Shown one piece after another: positions 12,087 through 24,719 of a stretch of DNA of 64,000 bases (the stretch's first letter is position 1; each line of letters begins with the position of its first letter). Location of the stretch: the NCBI RefSeq assembly GCF_000315625.1, contig NW_005434673.1:1168099-1232098 (forward strand), written 5' to 3'. Origin of the DNA: Guillardia theta CCMP2712 (Eukaryota > Cryptophyceae > Pyrenomonadales > Geminigeraceae). The notes beneath the pieces are model-generated. The model saw only the letters and a program-made list of their open reading frames with translations, did no database searches and had not been told where the DNA came from. Made by a program: the position numbers and the translations under genes.

Positions 12087-12309
12087 AGGAAGGAGAATCG
12101 CCTGCCGCAGCTGGTGGTGAAGGAGAATTGGGTCGAGGAGGAAGACCCGGATTTGTAAGCTCCTCCTCTCCTTACTGATCGCTGTCCCCTCCCCTCCTCT
12201 CCTCCCCTCCTTCCCCGCTTACTTGATTGCGCATCTCACTCGCGCTAATAGGGAGGCGAAGCTGCGGAGGATGCGGGTCGACACGTCACGAGCTGAAGCT
12301 CTTTAAGAG
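12087..12309 (+). other. Unassigned exon pair after OGT
   Basis: Two segments join in frame across a GTAAG...TAG intron (about 12157-12251): RLPQLVVKENWVEEEDPDL, then EAKLRRMRVDTSRAEAL and a stop. A further open stretch at 12440-12522 (FIIELYVSSYLYKSL) could belong to the same or another transcript. No family recognised, and no start codon was found. A (GAGGAGG)n tract occupies 12366-12437. Confidence 0.3.
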
Positions 12310-12748
12310 CATGCGGAAGGGAAGGAAAGGGGGGGAGAGGGTGACGTGGCAGCGTGAACTGGAAGGAGGGGAGGGAGGAGGGAGGAGGGAGGAGGGAGGA
12401 GGGAGGAGGGAGGAGGGAGGAGGGAGGAGGGAGGAGGGTTCATCATAGAGCTGTATGTTTCTTCCTACTTGTACAAGTCGCTCGCATCCTACGGGCTGTC
12501 CCAGCTCTCCGACGGCTGAGCTCGATGCGCTGAGAGCGCCTGCCTTGCCACGTCGGAGAGGACGGAGCGACTCTCGAGCGCCCTCTGAGCTCGCTTGCGG
12601 CTGAGGGGAAGTAAGGACGACTAAGAGGAGGAAGGGAGGGTAAGGGGGTAAAGGGCAGAAGTTGAGCAGGGAGAGGAGACTGGGAGGAGAAAGTGAAGCA
12701 GTGTGGGAAGGAGGAGAGGTGGGAGCGGGAGCGGGAAGTTCATTTGAT

Positions 12749-13800
12749 TCACCTGCGCTCTTCGAACTCTGCGCGTCTCTGCTCCCAGTTGTACTCCTCC
12801 AGCAATGTCCTCCTCATGCCTCCTCGCTCCCATGCCAGAGCTGCGCAAGCGTCAACGAAAGAAGAAGCGTCTCCTGTGTGGTGTCACCGTCTGCGTCCGA
12901 CTCCTGGTTGCTTCTTCTGACGGGCATACAGCATGAGGTTGAGCAGCGATGTAGAGAGAAGACAGAGCAGAACAAGGGAAAGGAGGGGAGAGCAAGACGT
13001 ATAGGAAGAAGAAGAGGGAGGACGAACGAGAGGGCGGAAGGGAAGAGGGGAGGAGAGAGGACCGGATGTCGCGCTGCAGTAACCCGAGGATGATGAGTGC
13101 GAAGAGCTGACAACCGCAGACACAGGCGACGACGATGCCTGCGAAGGAATGATGGCAAGAAGACGAGGTATGGTGGGGATACCAGCATGGGAGGAAGGAT
13201 CTTTGAACATGTTGTCGAGCTTGTTGATGCATGCTTCGTCTCCTGCTCAACTTTCAACTAAATTTCTCCTCCTCCTCCTCCTCCTCCTCCTCCTCCTCCT
13301 CCTCACCTTCCGGGCAGACAACTGTATCGATCAAGCTCGGGTTGAGAAGGAGGACCAGAGACAGAGAGAGTTCGCAGAGGACGACGACGAATAGAAACCA
13401 GACGGAGCAGGAGAGCACCAGCGAGCTCCTAGAACATGCTCCCATGTACCCGACCAGATTGCCTAGCGAAGCAGATCCTCCCACGCTCATGATCAGGTAG
13501 ATCTGGAGGAGGATGGTCAGGAGGGACCAGGCGTGCTCTGGCATGAGTCTGCAACTCACGTATCCTGGGATGGGATGCGACGACGTTGTCTCATCGGACT
13601 CCCACTTGATGTACAGGAAAATTCCAAAGGTCTGGAGAATGGTAAGGAAGGGAGAAGAGGAGAGCGCAAAAGAATCTCAGTGATGGAGCAGAGGAGGAGC
13701 CGGGTTCATCGGGACTTACCAGGAGCGCAACTGATGTCAAGAAGAGAAACGTGCTCAAGGATTCTCCTGTCACGCGGAGACACTTGCCAAACACCCCCAT
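12749..13800 (-). CDS. Tetraspanin-like four-TM protein with very short large loop
   Basis: Six exons: 13800-13720, 13631-13307, 13242-13183, 13138-13063, 12916-12888, 12840-12749. They total 663 nt with consistent phases, giving 220 aa. The start MGVFGKCLR is typical of tetraspanins. TM1 is around SLSTFLFLTSVALL. TM2 and TM3 flank GNLVGYMGACSRSS, which stands in for the usual GCxGA...E region. TM4 is GIVVACVCGCQLFALIILGLL. The tail is charged and ends EYNWEQRRAEFEERR. The loop between TM3 and TM4 has only about 32 residues and two Cys, without the CCG motif, whereas tetraspanin large loops usually exceed 70 residues. It is therefore either a degenerate tetraspanin or a related four-TM family. 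Introns are 44-88 nt; one is a (GGA)n tract. Confidence 0.7.
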
Positions 13801-15292
13801 ATTGCCTGCCTCCTTTCTCACCTCCTCCCTGCCCCCAACTTTCCTTCCTCCTTGTAGTACTCTCTCTCTCTCTCTCTCCTGCCCTCCTCTGCTTCTTTCT
13901 TCGCTCCTCTCCTCCTGTAGTTTGTAAACACACACAGCGTGGCAAACTTCCTCTGAAGTATTTCACTTCCTGTAGTATCTGGTTAGAGTTTTGAAAGCAG
14001 GCGATTGGCAAGGGCATCACAACACGATAAGATGAGGCAGCACGATCACAACAAGTCAAACATTCAACAATTGATCGAGGACATGAAATAAAATTTTGGT
14101 GGTTTTGTTTTGAAACAAGACCGCATTTTTGCTGAGTCTTGACCAGTGCATTCGGGAAGGTGTTTTGACCACTCCTAAAGGCGTCAACGACTCTTGGTGC
14201 ACTCAAACGATCTCGCCCATAACTCACAAGGTAAAAACGAAAGTGAAGAAGTTGATCTGCTCCAAGGACACACAAAGACAATGCAAGAGAAGACTTACAG
14301 AGCAAAAGAATTAAAGAAATCGACTAGGACAAAGACACTTGTTTTGACAAAGTCTTGAAGAAAGATTGAGATGAGTACAACTACAACAAACGAAGAGGTT
14401 CAGAGAAATGATTGTGTCTCTTCCTTCTGTCTTATCCCAATAACTCCCTTCCCCTCCCCTCCCTCCTTCTACCCTGCTCGCTCCTCGGGTCTCCATGTTC
14501 CATCGCAAATGTATTTGATCTGAATTCTTTTCACTCAACGGAGAGGGGTAGGTAAAGTAAATAGCCGAGGTAGCATTTACTACCGAATATTAATCACTTA
14601 ATTTCTCGGGGCTAATTCAATTAGTGGTCCCCACAACTTGGGGTAATTGAAATATTTTAGGTATATAAGTTGAGTAAACTATTTCCTCGTCTCAGGCCTC
14701 GCGATTTTTCGAAAAGCATTTTTATTATTATGTTCGAAATGCCGCCCTCCTCCTTCCCCGCCTCCTCCTCCCTCCCGCATGCTCCTGCTTCTGATCCTGA
14801 TCCTGCTTCTGATCCTGATCCTGATCCTGATCCTGATCCTGATCCTGTTCTTGTTCCTGGTCCTGCTCCTATTTTGACTCGGACACTGCTCATGCTCATG
14901 CTCATGCTCCCGATCCCAAGCTGGATCGATGCTGACGTTTAGATCGATGATCCTCGTCCTCGTCCTGCATTTCTCCCTATCCGACTTCTACCATCTTGTA
15001 TCTCAACACCATTTACTTTCTATTCGTCATTTGCGATCTATCTTGACCACATCGCTACATACCTCAGCTCGAAATATGAACTTCTCTTTTGCATGCTTGG
15101 CTCCAAGCATTGAAAAGATTCTCTGCGTCTTCTCCAACCTCCTTCATTTCATCTGTTTTTGTGGCTTCTATGCCTCGCCATCATGTCAGATCATGACAAT
15201 ATACTACTGTACTACTATACTACTATACTAATACTTTACATTTTGACATCGCCCTTTCCGTTGCTCACAAAGTTCCTGAAATCTTGTACAGG
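13801..15292. other. Divergent intergenic region with (TGATCC)n
   Basis: Separates the tetraspanin and MAD1-like starts. Contains CT dinucleotides at 13861-13880, AT-rich sequence at 14530-14660, a TGATCC hexamer tract at about 14788-14850 and a TACTACTA-rich stretch at 15200-15235. Open frames here have no conserved features. Promoters for both genes must lie here, but no element is convincing. Confidence 0.6.
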
Positions 15293-17587
15293 ATGGATTC
15301 ACCCAACTCCAGCAACTCTACCCTCACTCCGGTGGGTAAGCGAGTTACGGCCATGCAGTGTCCAGGTACGCCAGCCACAACCCTGATGGAACTTTGTACT
15401 GACTCTGATGGCAAGACCTGTCGATTTCAGACTCGCCCAAGGTTTGAACCTCGCTCCTCTCGTTCGATGCTCTCATGGGGACTTCCTGACTTGTTTGTGC
15501 AGAGCTTCTCTTTCTCAAAGTCTCCTGGTTCTTCTCAGCTGCGGTATCTGTCCTTGGGCTCACTCTGACGCAGGTGCTGTGAAGCTGGAAACTAAGATGA
15601 GGGATAAGATCTCGTCACTGCAAGCTGAAATTGACCGTCTGTCTGAGAAAGTTCGCTCAGAAGAATTAGAGAAGGTGTTTTGCAGCATTCTTTCCTTCCA
15701 TCCTCTATCCCTTCCCTTAGCCATCCCTCCCACCAATCTGAATGCAATCTGAATGTTTATACAGCACAACGCTCTTCTAGAGATCAGGAAGTTGAAGGCT
15801 ATGCTGCACAAGAGCGGTCGGGATCTTGGAGCTGGCAGGCCCTTGTCTAACACCGCTTTCAGATGAAGTGGATGAGAAACAAATTAGAATCGGCATCCTT
15901 GAAGCTGAAAGAACAAATCTCCTGCATGAGATGCAGAGTCTGCGTCGTTCACTGGGTCTGATCCAACTAGATGCCTTGTCGTGCCGCTAACTCTTTATCC
16001 TCCTCAACAGCCAGCGCAGACCCGCAAGTGCAGGAGCTACAGGACCAGATCAACGAACTTCGTGACATGCTCAGGGACAGAGACGCGCAGCTGTCATGCC
16101 ACAAGCAGCGACTGGGTACAGGCAAGACCACGGTCGGTTGGCAGCTGATCGCGTGCAGATTCCTTCCGGAAGCATAATCTCAGTGGAGCACCGAATGATT
16201 CGGACAAGGTGAAAATGACTAGAGACCTCCTGCAACGTGCTGACGTGTTGGTGCTGTCAGTTAAAGGCGGCGTTGGAGGACAACAGGCTCTTGAATGAGG
16301 AGCTCGACAGAAACGTGACTGTAAGTCGAAGTTTCTTCTCACAGCAGTTATGACCGCGGTGTAGGAGCTTGGAAAGTTGGAGCACAGGCTAGCGCGAGGA
16401 GAATTCAATCCCATGAAATCCAAGGTGATGACCCGGTTGATCTCCTTTCCTTGCACTCTCTGACCCTCGTTGCCTCCTGCCAGGTTGTCCGACCGGGAGC
16501 TCACGTGCCATGCCCCTCCTGTGCGGGCCTTCGGTCAAAGTTGAGCCAGGTCCTGTCCTCATGCTCTACTACCACGGAACTCAACGGCTGGCAGGCTGAG
16601 AAGGCTCGTCAGGAAGCAGAGGAACTTTTTGCTAAGGTGAATCTGTGCTGCCCGGTTCAAGTCCTCACAAGGAGTGCAGGCCAGTAAGGGCGGAGGGGAT
16701 GATGAGGACAGCGATGGTGAGAAATCGGATGGGTATGGATCGCTGGAAGCCGGTAAGTTCAGCGGGTGAAGGCAACGTTGATTGTGACAGGAGGTCCAGG
16801 TCTTAAGATAGCAGAACTGAACAAGATGATTGCGGAGAAAGACAAGTACATCCAGAGGCTCAGGTGACAACCAAAGATGGATCGAGTAGTCGCTGAATGA
16901 TCGTGTCAGCGAGCAAGCGAAAGCTCAGATCCAAGAGTACAAGGAGGTCAAACTTGAACAAACCCTTATCTCTTGCCTGCCCTCCTCACTCGAAGTTCAG
17001 GTTGCCAAGGCCCTGTTCGGGTTTTCTCTGTCAAAGCACAAGAGCTCGAGCGGAAAGAATACTCTTGGACAGTACCAGGTTGACTTCCCGTGGCTGTGGA
17101 GGAGATGAAGTGAGGTGAAGTTATGTCAAATCAGGTAAAGAGCCTGTTCGCGTACTCCAGTGAGGATGTGCTGCTCATTCAAGCACAAGAAGGAGGCAAA
17201 CAGGTAGTTGTGCTTCAGATCTGATCTCAACTTGCGATGACGTGGCGAGATTCAATGCTTACTGCCCACTCTTCTTCCTTCCTGTCCTCCTTACACCTTT
17301 TTATTTCTTCCTTCCTCTGATCCTTTGCCCCGTTCTTCCTCCGTGCCTCTCCTTCCTTTCCGAAACCACCTTGATGTAACTCCGCAGGTCGACATGTTGT
17401 CTACCCCTTACTCTCTCAGGATCCAAGTAACGTTCTCACACGTTATCTGCCATAGCTGATGTCATCATCACAGGATTATGCCAATCGTTTTTTCCAACAT
17501 GGACACCTCTTCCCACCTCTGCCGGCACTTCTTGCCTCCATCACCATCGAGCATTACGCGCGTATTGTGGCCGTCGGCACCCCATGA
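15293..17587 (+). CDS. MAD1: MAD1-like spindle assembly checkpoint protein
   Basis: Many small exons joined by introns of mostly 43-66 nt encode about 450 residues. A Ser/Pro-rich start (MDSPNSSNSTLTPVGKR) leads into a long coiled coil (ETKMRDKISSLQAEIDRLSEK; DPQVQELQDQINELRDML). LEHRLARGEFNP then follows; MAD1 proteins have the equivalent RGEYNP/RGDY segment before their conserved VLHLxxNP region. The C-terminal domain has KALFGFSLS, then VKSLFAYSSEDVLLIQ, VDMLSTPYSLRIQ and LPALLASITIEHYAR. These match the RWD-like MAD1 C-terminus (..LRSMYAExxxDxLxFQ.., ..LxxTPYxxxL.., ..IPAFLxSLTLELF..). MAD1 recruits MAD2 to unattached kinetochores. The protein is shorter than animal MAD1 (about 700 aa), mainly through less coiled coil. 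The loss of a clear MAD2-interaction motif is uncertain. Confidence 0.82.
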
Positions 17588-17896
17588 CCCAACATTGCAT
17601 GTCGGCAATGAGTTTTTCGGAATAGATGTCTGCACAGGAGACAAGCAACGATTCTGTATATTTGATTCTGTAGAACAATGAAACGTCTAGCACACACGAT
17701 GGTGTGAAACGTCTAGCGCACACGATGGTGTAAGAATTTCCTAGGCTGAGGTAATTACGTCATAGGCTTACATGAAAGCATTTATTTCATCCTGCTCCCG
17801 TCAAAAGAAAATAATACATCGCAATGCAATCAGAGGACGATCAACTCATGTTCAAGACATCGACATTCTTATTCCCATGTCGTTTGTTCCCTGCTC

Positions 17897-19036
17897 TCAC
17901 TTCTTTGGCTTCGGTTTCGGAGGATCGAAGGCACCCCCGAGCTAGAGACATGTCAGGCGGAAGGCACGAGGAGGGCATAGATAGAACCATCTCAGCACTC
18001 ACATTAATTATTTCCTGCTCCTCCTGCGTCAGCTTCGGCCTTCTGAAATGTGCTGGAAGGTCTTTCAAACTTGACAGCGTCGACTGCAAAACAAGTTAGA
18101 CCTTCTCTTTCAGTCCCTGCCTCCCCTCTCCCTTCTCTTCCCTCCCCTCCCCATTCTTTCTCCCCTCCTCCCCCCTCTTATCAGCCCCTCCACCCCCCCC
18201 CCCCCCTCCCTCCTTTCCCTCCCTTCCAGCACTCACCACAACTACATTGGGTCCAAGCGGCTTCGCCACAGTGCTGGACTTCCCTTGCGCCGATGGTGGT
18301 GAAGCTACAGGCGGGCTAGGCTTGGCCTGCGGCGGAGCCACAGGCTGAGATGGGGGAGCAGCTGCATTACCTAGTACGAGACAAGGTCACTGTATGTTCT
18401 TTCTCCTAGTACGAGACAAGGTCACTGTATGTTCTTTCTCCTAGTACGAGACAAGGTCACTGTATGTTCTTTCTCCTAGTACGAGACAAGGTCACTGTAT
18501 GTTCTTTCTCCTAGTACGAGACAAGGTCACTGTATGTTCTTTCTCCTAGTACGAGACAAGGTCACTGTATGTTCTTTCTCCTAGTACGAGACAAGGTCAC
18601 TGTATGTTCTTTCTCCTAGTACGAGACAAGGTCACTGTATGTTCTTTCTCCTAGTACGAGACAAGGTCACTGTATGTTCTTTCTCCTAGCCCCAACACTT
18701 CACTTCAGCTTTCTGACTACGGCGGACATAACATTCAGGTATAAACACGTTCTCGCTGGATTAAATCTTAACCACTGTTTCGCACACACCAGCCTTATTC
18801 TTCTTGAATTTATGACCGAAACCTCTTGCTGCAGAAAGACTCGCAATCTACGAGACGCCATCAACCCAACCCAACCTATCCGTTCTTCATGATCGCTCCT
18901 CTGAGTGCCCAATGTTCGCGGGATTCCCAACCCTTTCTCGTTTCAAAGACAATCTCATCGCATCATTGTGTGGCGCTGTTTCATCACCAGCATACATCAG
19001 CATGTTACTTGTCTTCACCTTGATTGCATCGGCCAT
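17897..19036 (-). CDS. KGD4: Kgd4/MRPS36-like 2-oxoglutarate dehydrogenase adaptor
   Basis: Four exons (19036-19009, 18361-18237, 18083-18003, 17941-17897) total 279 nt and encode 92 aa. The short start MADAIKVKT is followed by a Pro/Ala-rich linker and the C-terminal segment LKDLPAHFRRPKLTQEEQEI, then INLGGAF and a basic PKPKPKK end. The order LP..FRR..LTQEE...I..GG matches the C-terminus of Kgd4/MRPS36. That small mitochondrial protein tethers the E3 subunit to the E1-E2 core of the oxoglutarate dehydrogenase complex. Length agrees with the family (about 100 aa). The first exon is inferred from phase only. The first intron (about 647 nt) carries the 35-bp tandem array. Confidence 0.62.
18371..18685. 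repeat. Nine perfect 35-bp tandem repeats in an intron
   Basis: The unit begins CTAGTACGAGACAAGG and ends GTTCTTTCTC. Nine copies run without visible mismatch or spacer. On the minus strand, the direction of the host gene, each unit ends CTCGTACTAG, so the array presents nine evenly spaced AG acceptor-like sites just upstream of the used 3' splice site at 18361/18362. Confidence 0.95.
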
Positions 19037-20624
19037 GTCTGAACCTGATGCTGATCTTTCGCAGTAGCACGCTGCTTGCCCGCATAGCACAGAAGGGTAG
19101 CGACTCAAATTGGAATAATATCCAGAAAACATCCTTGAAATTATGTCGGTTAATTTGAAATTTTACCATTGGCCACCCCAATATCAAAAATATTTTTATG
19201 ATTTAGTCAAAGAAATGTAAAAGTGATATACAGTTGCTGACCGCACTACACACGAAAGGCAATCCCGATTTTAAAGGTGTTGAAATCATTTTTAGATTGA
19301 GTACCAGCAGGTATTAGCTGTCCATAAATAACTTATAAAACCAAAACAACTACAATAGGTTCAGAAAGAAAACATTATAGCTGATTTATAACTTTATGAG
19401 CAACGTTTAAATCACTTTTAGATCTACACCGCAATCTGTTAAAAAGAAAGGACCCACCCTTGAAGGTTTCTCGTTACGCCCTATCCCCACCCCTACCCCC
19501 CTGACGTCCCTGCGAGTACCCATAGATACAAAACAAACGCCAACATTTTATTCGTACAGAGTCCCCAGTACCCTCCACGCACTACCCCCTACCCCACATC
19601 TCCACCATGTCACATCGCCCTACCCCCTCCCATTCCTCAACGTGGCACAAGACACCTCCACACCTACCACCCACCCCCACCTCTTTGTAGAGTGTCCTAA
19701 GAGCTCTCCACCCCACCACTGGGTCTACAATTGAGGTACCCACCCCTTAGGGTAGCCCCGATGAGACTCTCTTGACTTTTGTTGGTCTACCCCACCATCT
19801 TTGGTAATAAACATACCCCTAGTTCATCTGCCCTGTACCCACCCTTTAGACAATGTACCCCTATCACTTGTTTTGTACCCCAGCTATCTTCTAACCCACC
19901 CCTGGAAATTCTGCCACTTTCACCGGTGTGCTGTGTCTACCCTACCCATCACCCCTACCCTATATACAAGCTTGACGTCTCCAACCACCCCAATTCCGCC
20001 GCCGCCATGTCAGCTCCCTTTCCATGAGACATGTTCATTTGCAATGCTCCTGTCCTCCCTCCTTCACATCCTTCCTCCATGATAATTTTTTTACCTCCCC
20101 ATGCTCATCCTGGATTTCGCGTCTTTCTTGTTCTCTTGATATCATTTCTCTGCTTTTTCTTTCTCTTTGCCTGAAACGTGCTGTCATCATCTTTGTCCTT
20201 GGTTTGCTGCAGCTAGGGTGAACATGCTCTCAATGTATACAGAAAATGAGATTCGATTATAACGCTCTGCTGTCTGTGTGCGTGATACAACTGGATTTGC
20301 CAAACGTTCCTCATGTCATTCTCTGCCTCGAGACGTCACTGTGGAACGATCCAGGATCTTGTGGATTCTTGTTACACTTTCGAAGATTTGTCTCCTCTGC
20401 AATGCAGATGCGCTTCAGACATGACATATAGCAATATTTCATCATGATAAATGGTTGATTGCGATACTCTCATTTTCTGTCTCGATTTTGGTAGTAGAAG
20501 GAAGGAAAATTCACCTGATTGCTGTTTGGTTTGTTTATTCTTGTTCATTTGGAAATGTTTGTGCGTTCATTTATCATCCGTACCGGCAATGTTTCTGGCT
20601 GAGCTGAAAGTTTTTTTTTCTAGT
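19037..20624 (+). promoter_or_regulatory. C-rich upstream region of aspartate aminotransferase
   Basis: AT-rich to about 19450, then 19480-19990 is crowded with CACCC, CTACCC and ACCCCT words on the plus strand. A TATA-like TATATAC at 19961 lies 46 bp before an ATG in a good context (GCCGCCGCCATGTC, 20007) that opens a six-codon ORF. The remainder to 20623 is probably 5' leader or intron: it ends in a poly-T tract and CTAG one base before the AAT ATG. Confidence 0.45.
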
Positions 20625-22325
<1,701 letters not shown>

Positions 22326-22637
22326 ATGGCGGAGAGGAAGGAAATTAATTCAGGGTTTCATTGCTGAGATTGAGATAATGAAGATCTTGGTCTGAATGTT
22401 GTAGAGCACAGCCTTTGAATGATTCGCCGGCGGTTGGTTAACTCATCATGGGCCCCTCTGATGCTTGTGTCATCGCACTCGGTAGACTCCAACGTCGACC
22501 CGCAGAGTCAGACTTCGCACAAGTTTGAAGAAACCTGGCGGTAGACTACCTTGGCAAGCAGCATCGAACTTTCAAGGGGAGAAAAAGACAAGAACATTGG
22601 GGACACAATGAATGGGTTGTAACGGACGACTGTTCGA

Positions 22638-23400
22638 TGATAGTGGAAAACTTGAGGATTTGTGTAGGTGTCATCCCCCCCCCCCCCTCACCTTCAATCG
22701 CCACATAATTCTTCACCCAGCCTCGTCACCATCAATACCCGATCAATTGTCCGCTTCTTCCTCCGCATTTTTCATTATGCTCTGCCGCCGCAGCCAGACG
22801 CGTTCCGCTCATGGAAGCTCATCCATGCAGTAGCCCCAACATTGAAGGGAAGGTAGCAGGTGACAAGCGTTAGCTGTTGTCCTTGTCTCGAGCAGAGCAG
22901 AGCCCGCGAGATGAAGAAAAAGGAACAACTGAGCATAGAAGAGGGAGAAACATATCTTTTGGCAATCCTCTGAGATTCTAAGGGGAAGGAGAGAATGAAG
23001 GATCCCAGACAACAAGACTCCAACCATCGTTGACTTAATCTCATTGTCTTCTCCGGGCTATTCATCAATGAGAGCTGCCAGCTGTCAAAGACGCTGAAGA
23101 TGAAGGTGAGACTAAAAGTGTTCACCTAGTCGTCACGACCAGGAGTGAAGTGAAAACTGGCAATATGAGCTCGGCTGAGCAGAATCACTCGTAGAAGACA
23201 ACCACATGCAAGAGAAGAAGTGGCAAGACGACTGCGTCGCTCCTTCTGGCGTGTCAAACTCATTAGGTACGATCTCTTGCGGACATCATGACTTGACAAC
23301 CATTACAGGAGGGGCCTCAAGTTCGAGTCAAGGAGGGGAGCAAGGAATAGAGAGAGTCATCGCGGAGTGCGCGACAGAAGAAACAAATCATCGAAGATGA
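22638..23400 (+). CDS. Possible small spliced gene(s), unassigned
   Basis: Two phase-consistent exon chains are visible. The first starts at about 22638 (MIVENLRIC) and runs on as PDAFRSWKLIHAVAPTLKG and REMKKKEQLSIEEGETYLL, ending near 22973 after a 45-nt intron. The second reads ELPAVKDAEDEESLVEDN..., then GGASSSSQGGEQGIERV, to a stop at 23398-23400, across introns at 23111-23188 and 23264-23308. No family recognised. They could be one gene with a missed splice or noise. A poly-C run at 22674-22687 lies in the first intron. Confidence 0.25.
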
Positions 23401-23722
23401 TAAGGAGCGGCGTCGTTGTGAAGCAGCAGGACTGGGCTGAATTCTCGTAGAGGAATATAAAGGACTTGTACAAACACATCCACGCAGAGCACAATAAGTG
23501 ACCTGCAACCTGATACAACAAAACCAACCAATCGCAACCAGTCATACAAAGACCAAGGCTTTCAGCAACCACAACAAACAGCATTGAAGGCGATATATAG
23601 CCACCCAGAACCGCATCGTCACCTTCGCACTCTCAACTTCTGAATTTTCCCAATTTCCTCAAGAAAAAACACGGAAATCTACAGTGTGACTGACAACTAT
23701 CCGTCAAGAAAGAGTAACTAGC

Positions 23723-24498
23723 TTATCGGCGCTGGGCCATGACCTCCGCATCGATCTTCATCTCATCCTCAGCAGCCTTGGCAAGATCAGCCAACTTCTC
23801 AGGGACAGGAGCGTTCTCGTCAAACTGAATGTCGGTGGCGTGCTTCATGAGAGCAGAGGCAACCTGATCGTGAAGTTTAGTCCTTCACACGTGCAGATGT
23901 AAATGCAAGTGAAAATGTAAGTGAAAACAGAGGAGATAACGTCCAAGGTGTGGAGCCCCAAGACCTTTGATTCACCATGGTTCACATAGAGACTCTTGAC
24001 AACAAATGCTCCACATCGACATTAACGGAGAAAGTTCAAAAGTATGGGAGAAGGACATGATTACAAATACATGATGCATGCATAACCTAAACATAGCAAC
24101 CGCAACACATTCCAATGTCCCATCACGAGCAAAGAGCAGTCAACGCTGAAAAGTCAACCAACGATATGGAATGCCGCAACCATCCAGAACACAGAACAAA
24201 TGATCATGACGCATGAAAAAACAAATAAGATGTAAATATGGTGGAGACAGGATGATCATTATGAAATTCCATCCACAGCATCATCTCAGCCCGGTCTTTT
24301 CCTTCCTCCCACCTGGTATTCAGTTCCGAGCTTGGTCATCTGGAAGGTCTCGACGGGGGCCAGAGCGTTGGAGTGCTTGGCATAGGCGATGATGCCGATG
24401 CAGGAGACAAGAGCAGCGGCGATGAGCGCGAAGACAAGGGAAAGTCTCTGCCTCTGCTGCTGCTGCTGCGGCCTGCGCGTGTCGGCGGCTCCGTACAT
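23723..24498 (-). CDS. Small single-TM protein, function unknown
   Basis: Two exons (24498-24313 and 23863-23723) give 108 residues. A Gln-rich N-terminus is followed by one membrane span (LSLVFALIAAALVSCIGIIA). After it come YAKHSNALAPVETFQMTKLGTEYQ and a helical acidic tail (EKLADLAKAAEDEMKIDAEV) ending QRR. The single intron is unusually long for this window (449 nt). It could be a signal anchor or a long bipartite leader. The C-rich cluster 24525-24620 is immediately upstream. Confidence 0.65.
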
Positions 24499-24524
24499 GG
24501 CGGGTGAGGGTGGCTCTTCGTAGT

Positions 24525-24620
24525 GTCTCTTCGACTATAACCGCTGCAACCGTCGCAACCCCTGTACCCCCTACCCCCTATGACTTCGTGGATCCCGTAC
24601 AAAAGAAGCGCACCCTACCC
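24525..24620 (-). promoter_or_regulatory. C-rich CTACCCC cluster upstream of the small TM gene
   Basis: CCTGTACCCCCTACCCCCTA and nearby CCCTACCCCC lie 30-120 bp upstream of the 24498 start. This resembles the clusters upstream of the aminotransferase and phosphorylase genes. Promoter role is inference. Confidence 0.35.
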
Positions 24621-24719
24621 CCGATATATCACGATCAAAATGACCAAAAAGGACCCGTTCAGCTAGTCTTCTCCAACCTGAACCCCCCCGGGCCCACTAC
24701 CGTACCCTTCAAGAGTCAG

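Noticed and set aside
13706-14305. 199-codon minus-strand frame upstream of the tetraspanin
   Set aside because: It overlaps the first tetraspanin exon in another frame and has no conserved feature; more likely leader or intergenic.
18371-18685. Possible CRISPR array
   Set aside because: Units are head-to-tail with no spacers, in a eukaryotic intron; it is a simple tandem repeat.
19480-19990. Interstitial telomere
   Set aside because: CTACCC and CACCCC words are irregular and mixed, with no regular tandem unit.
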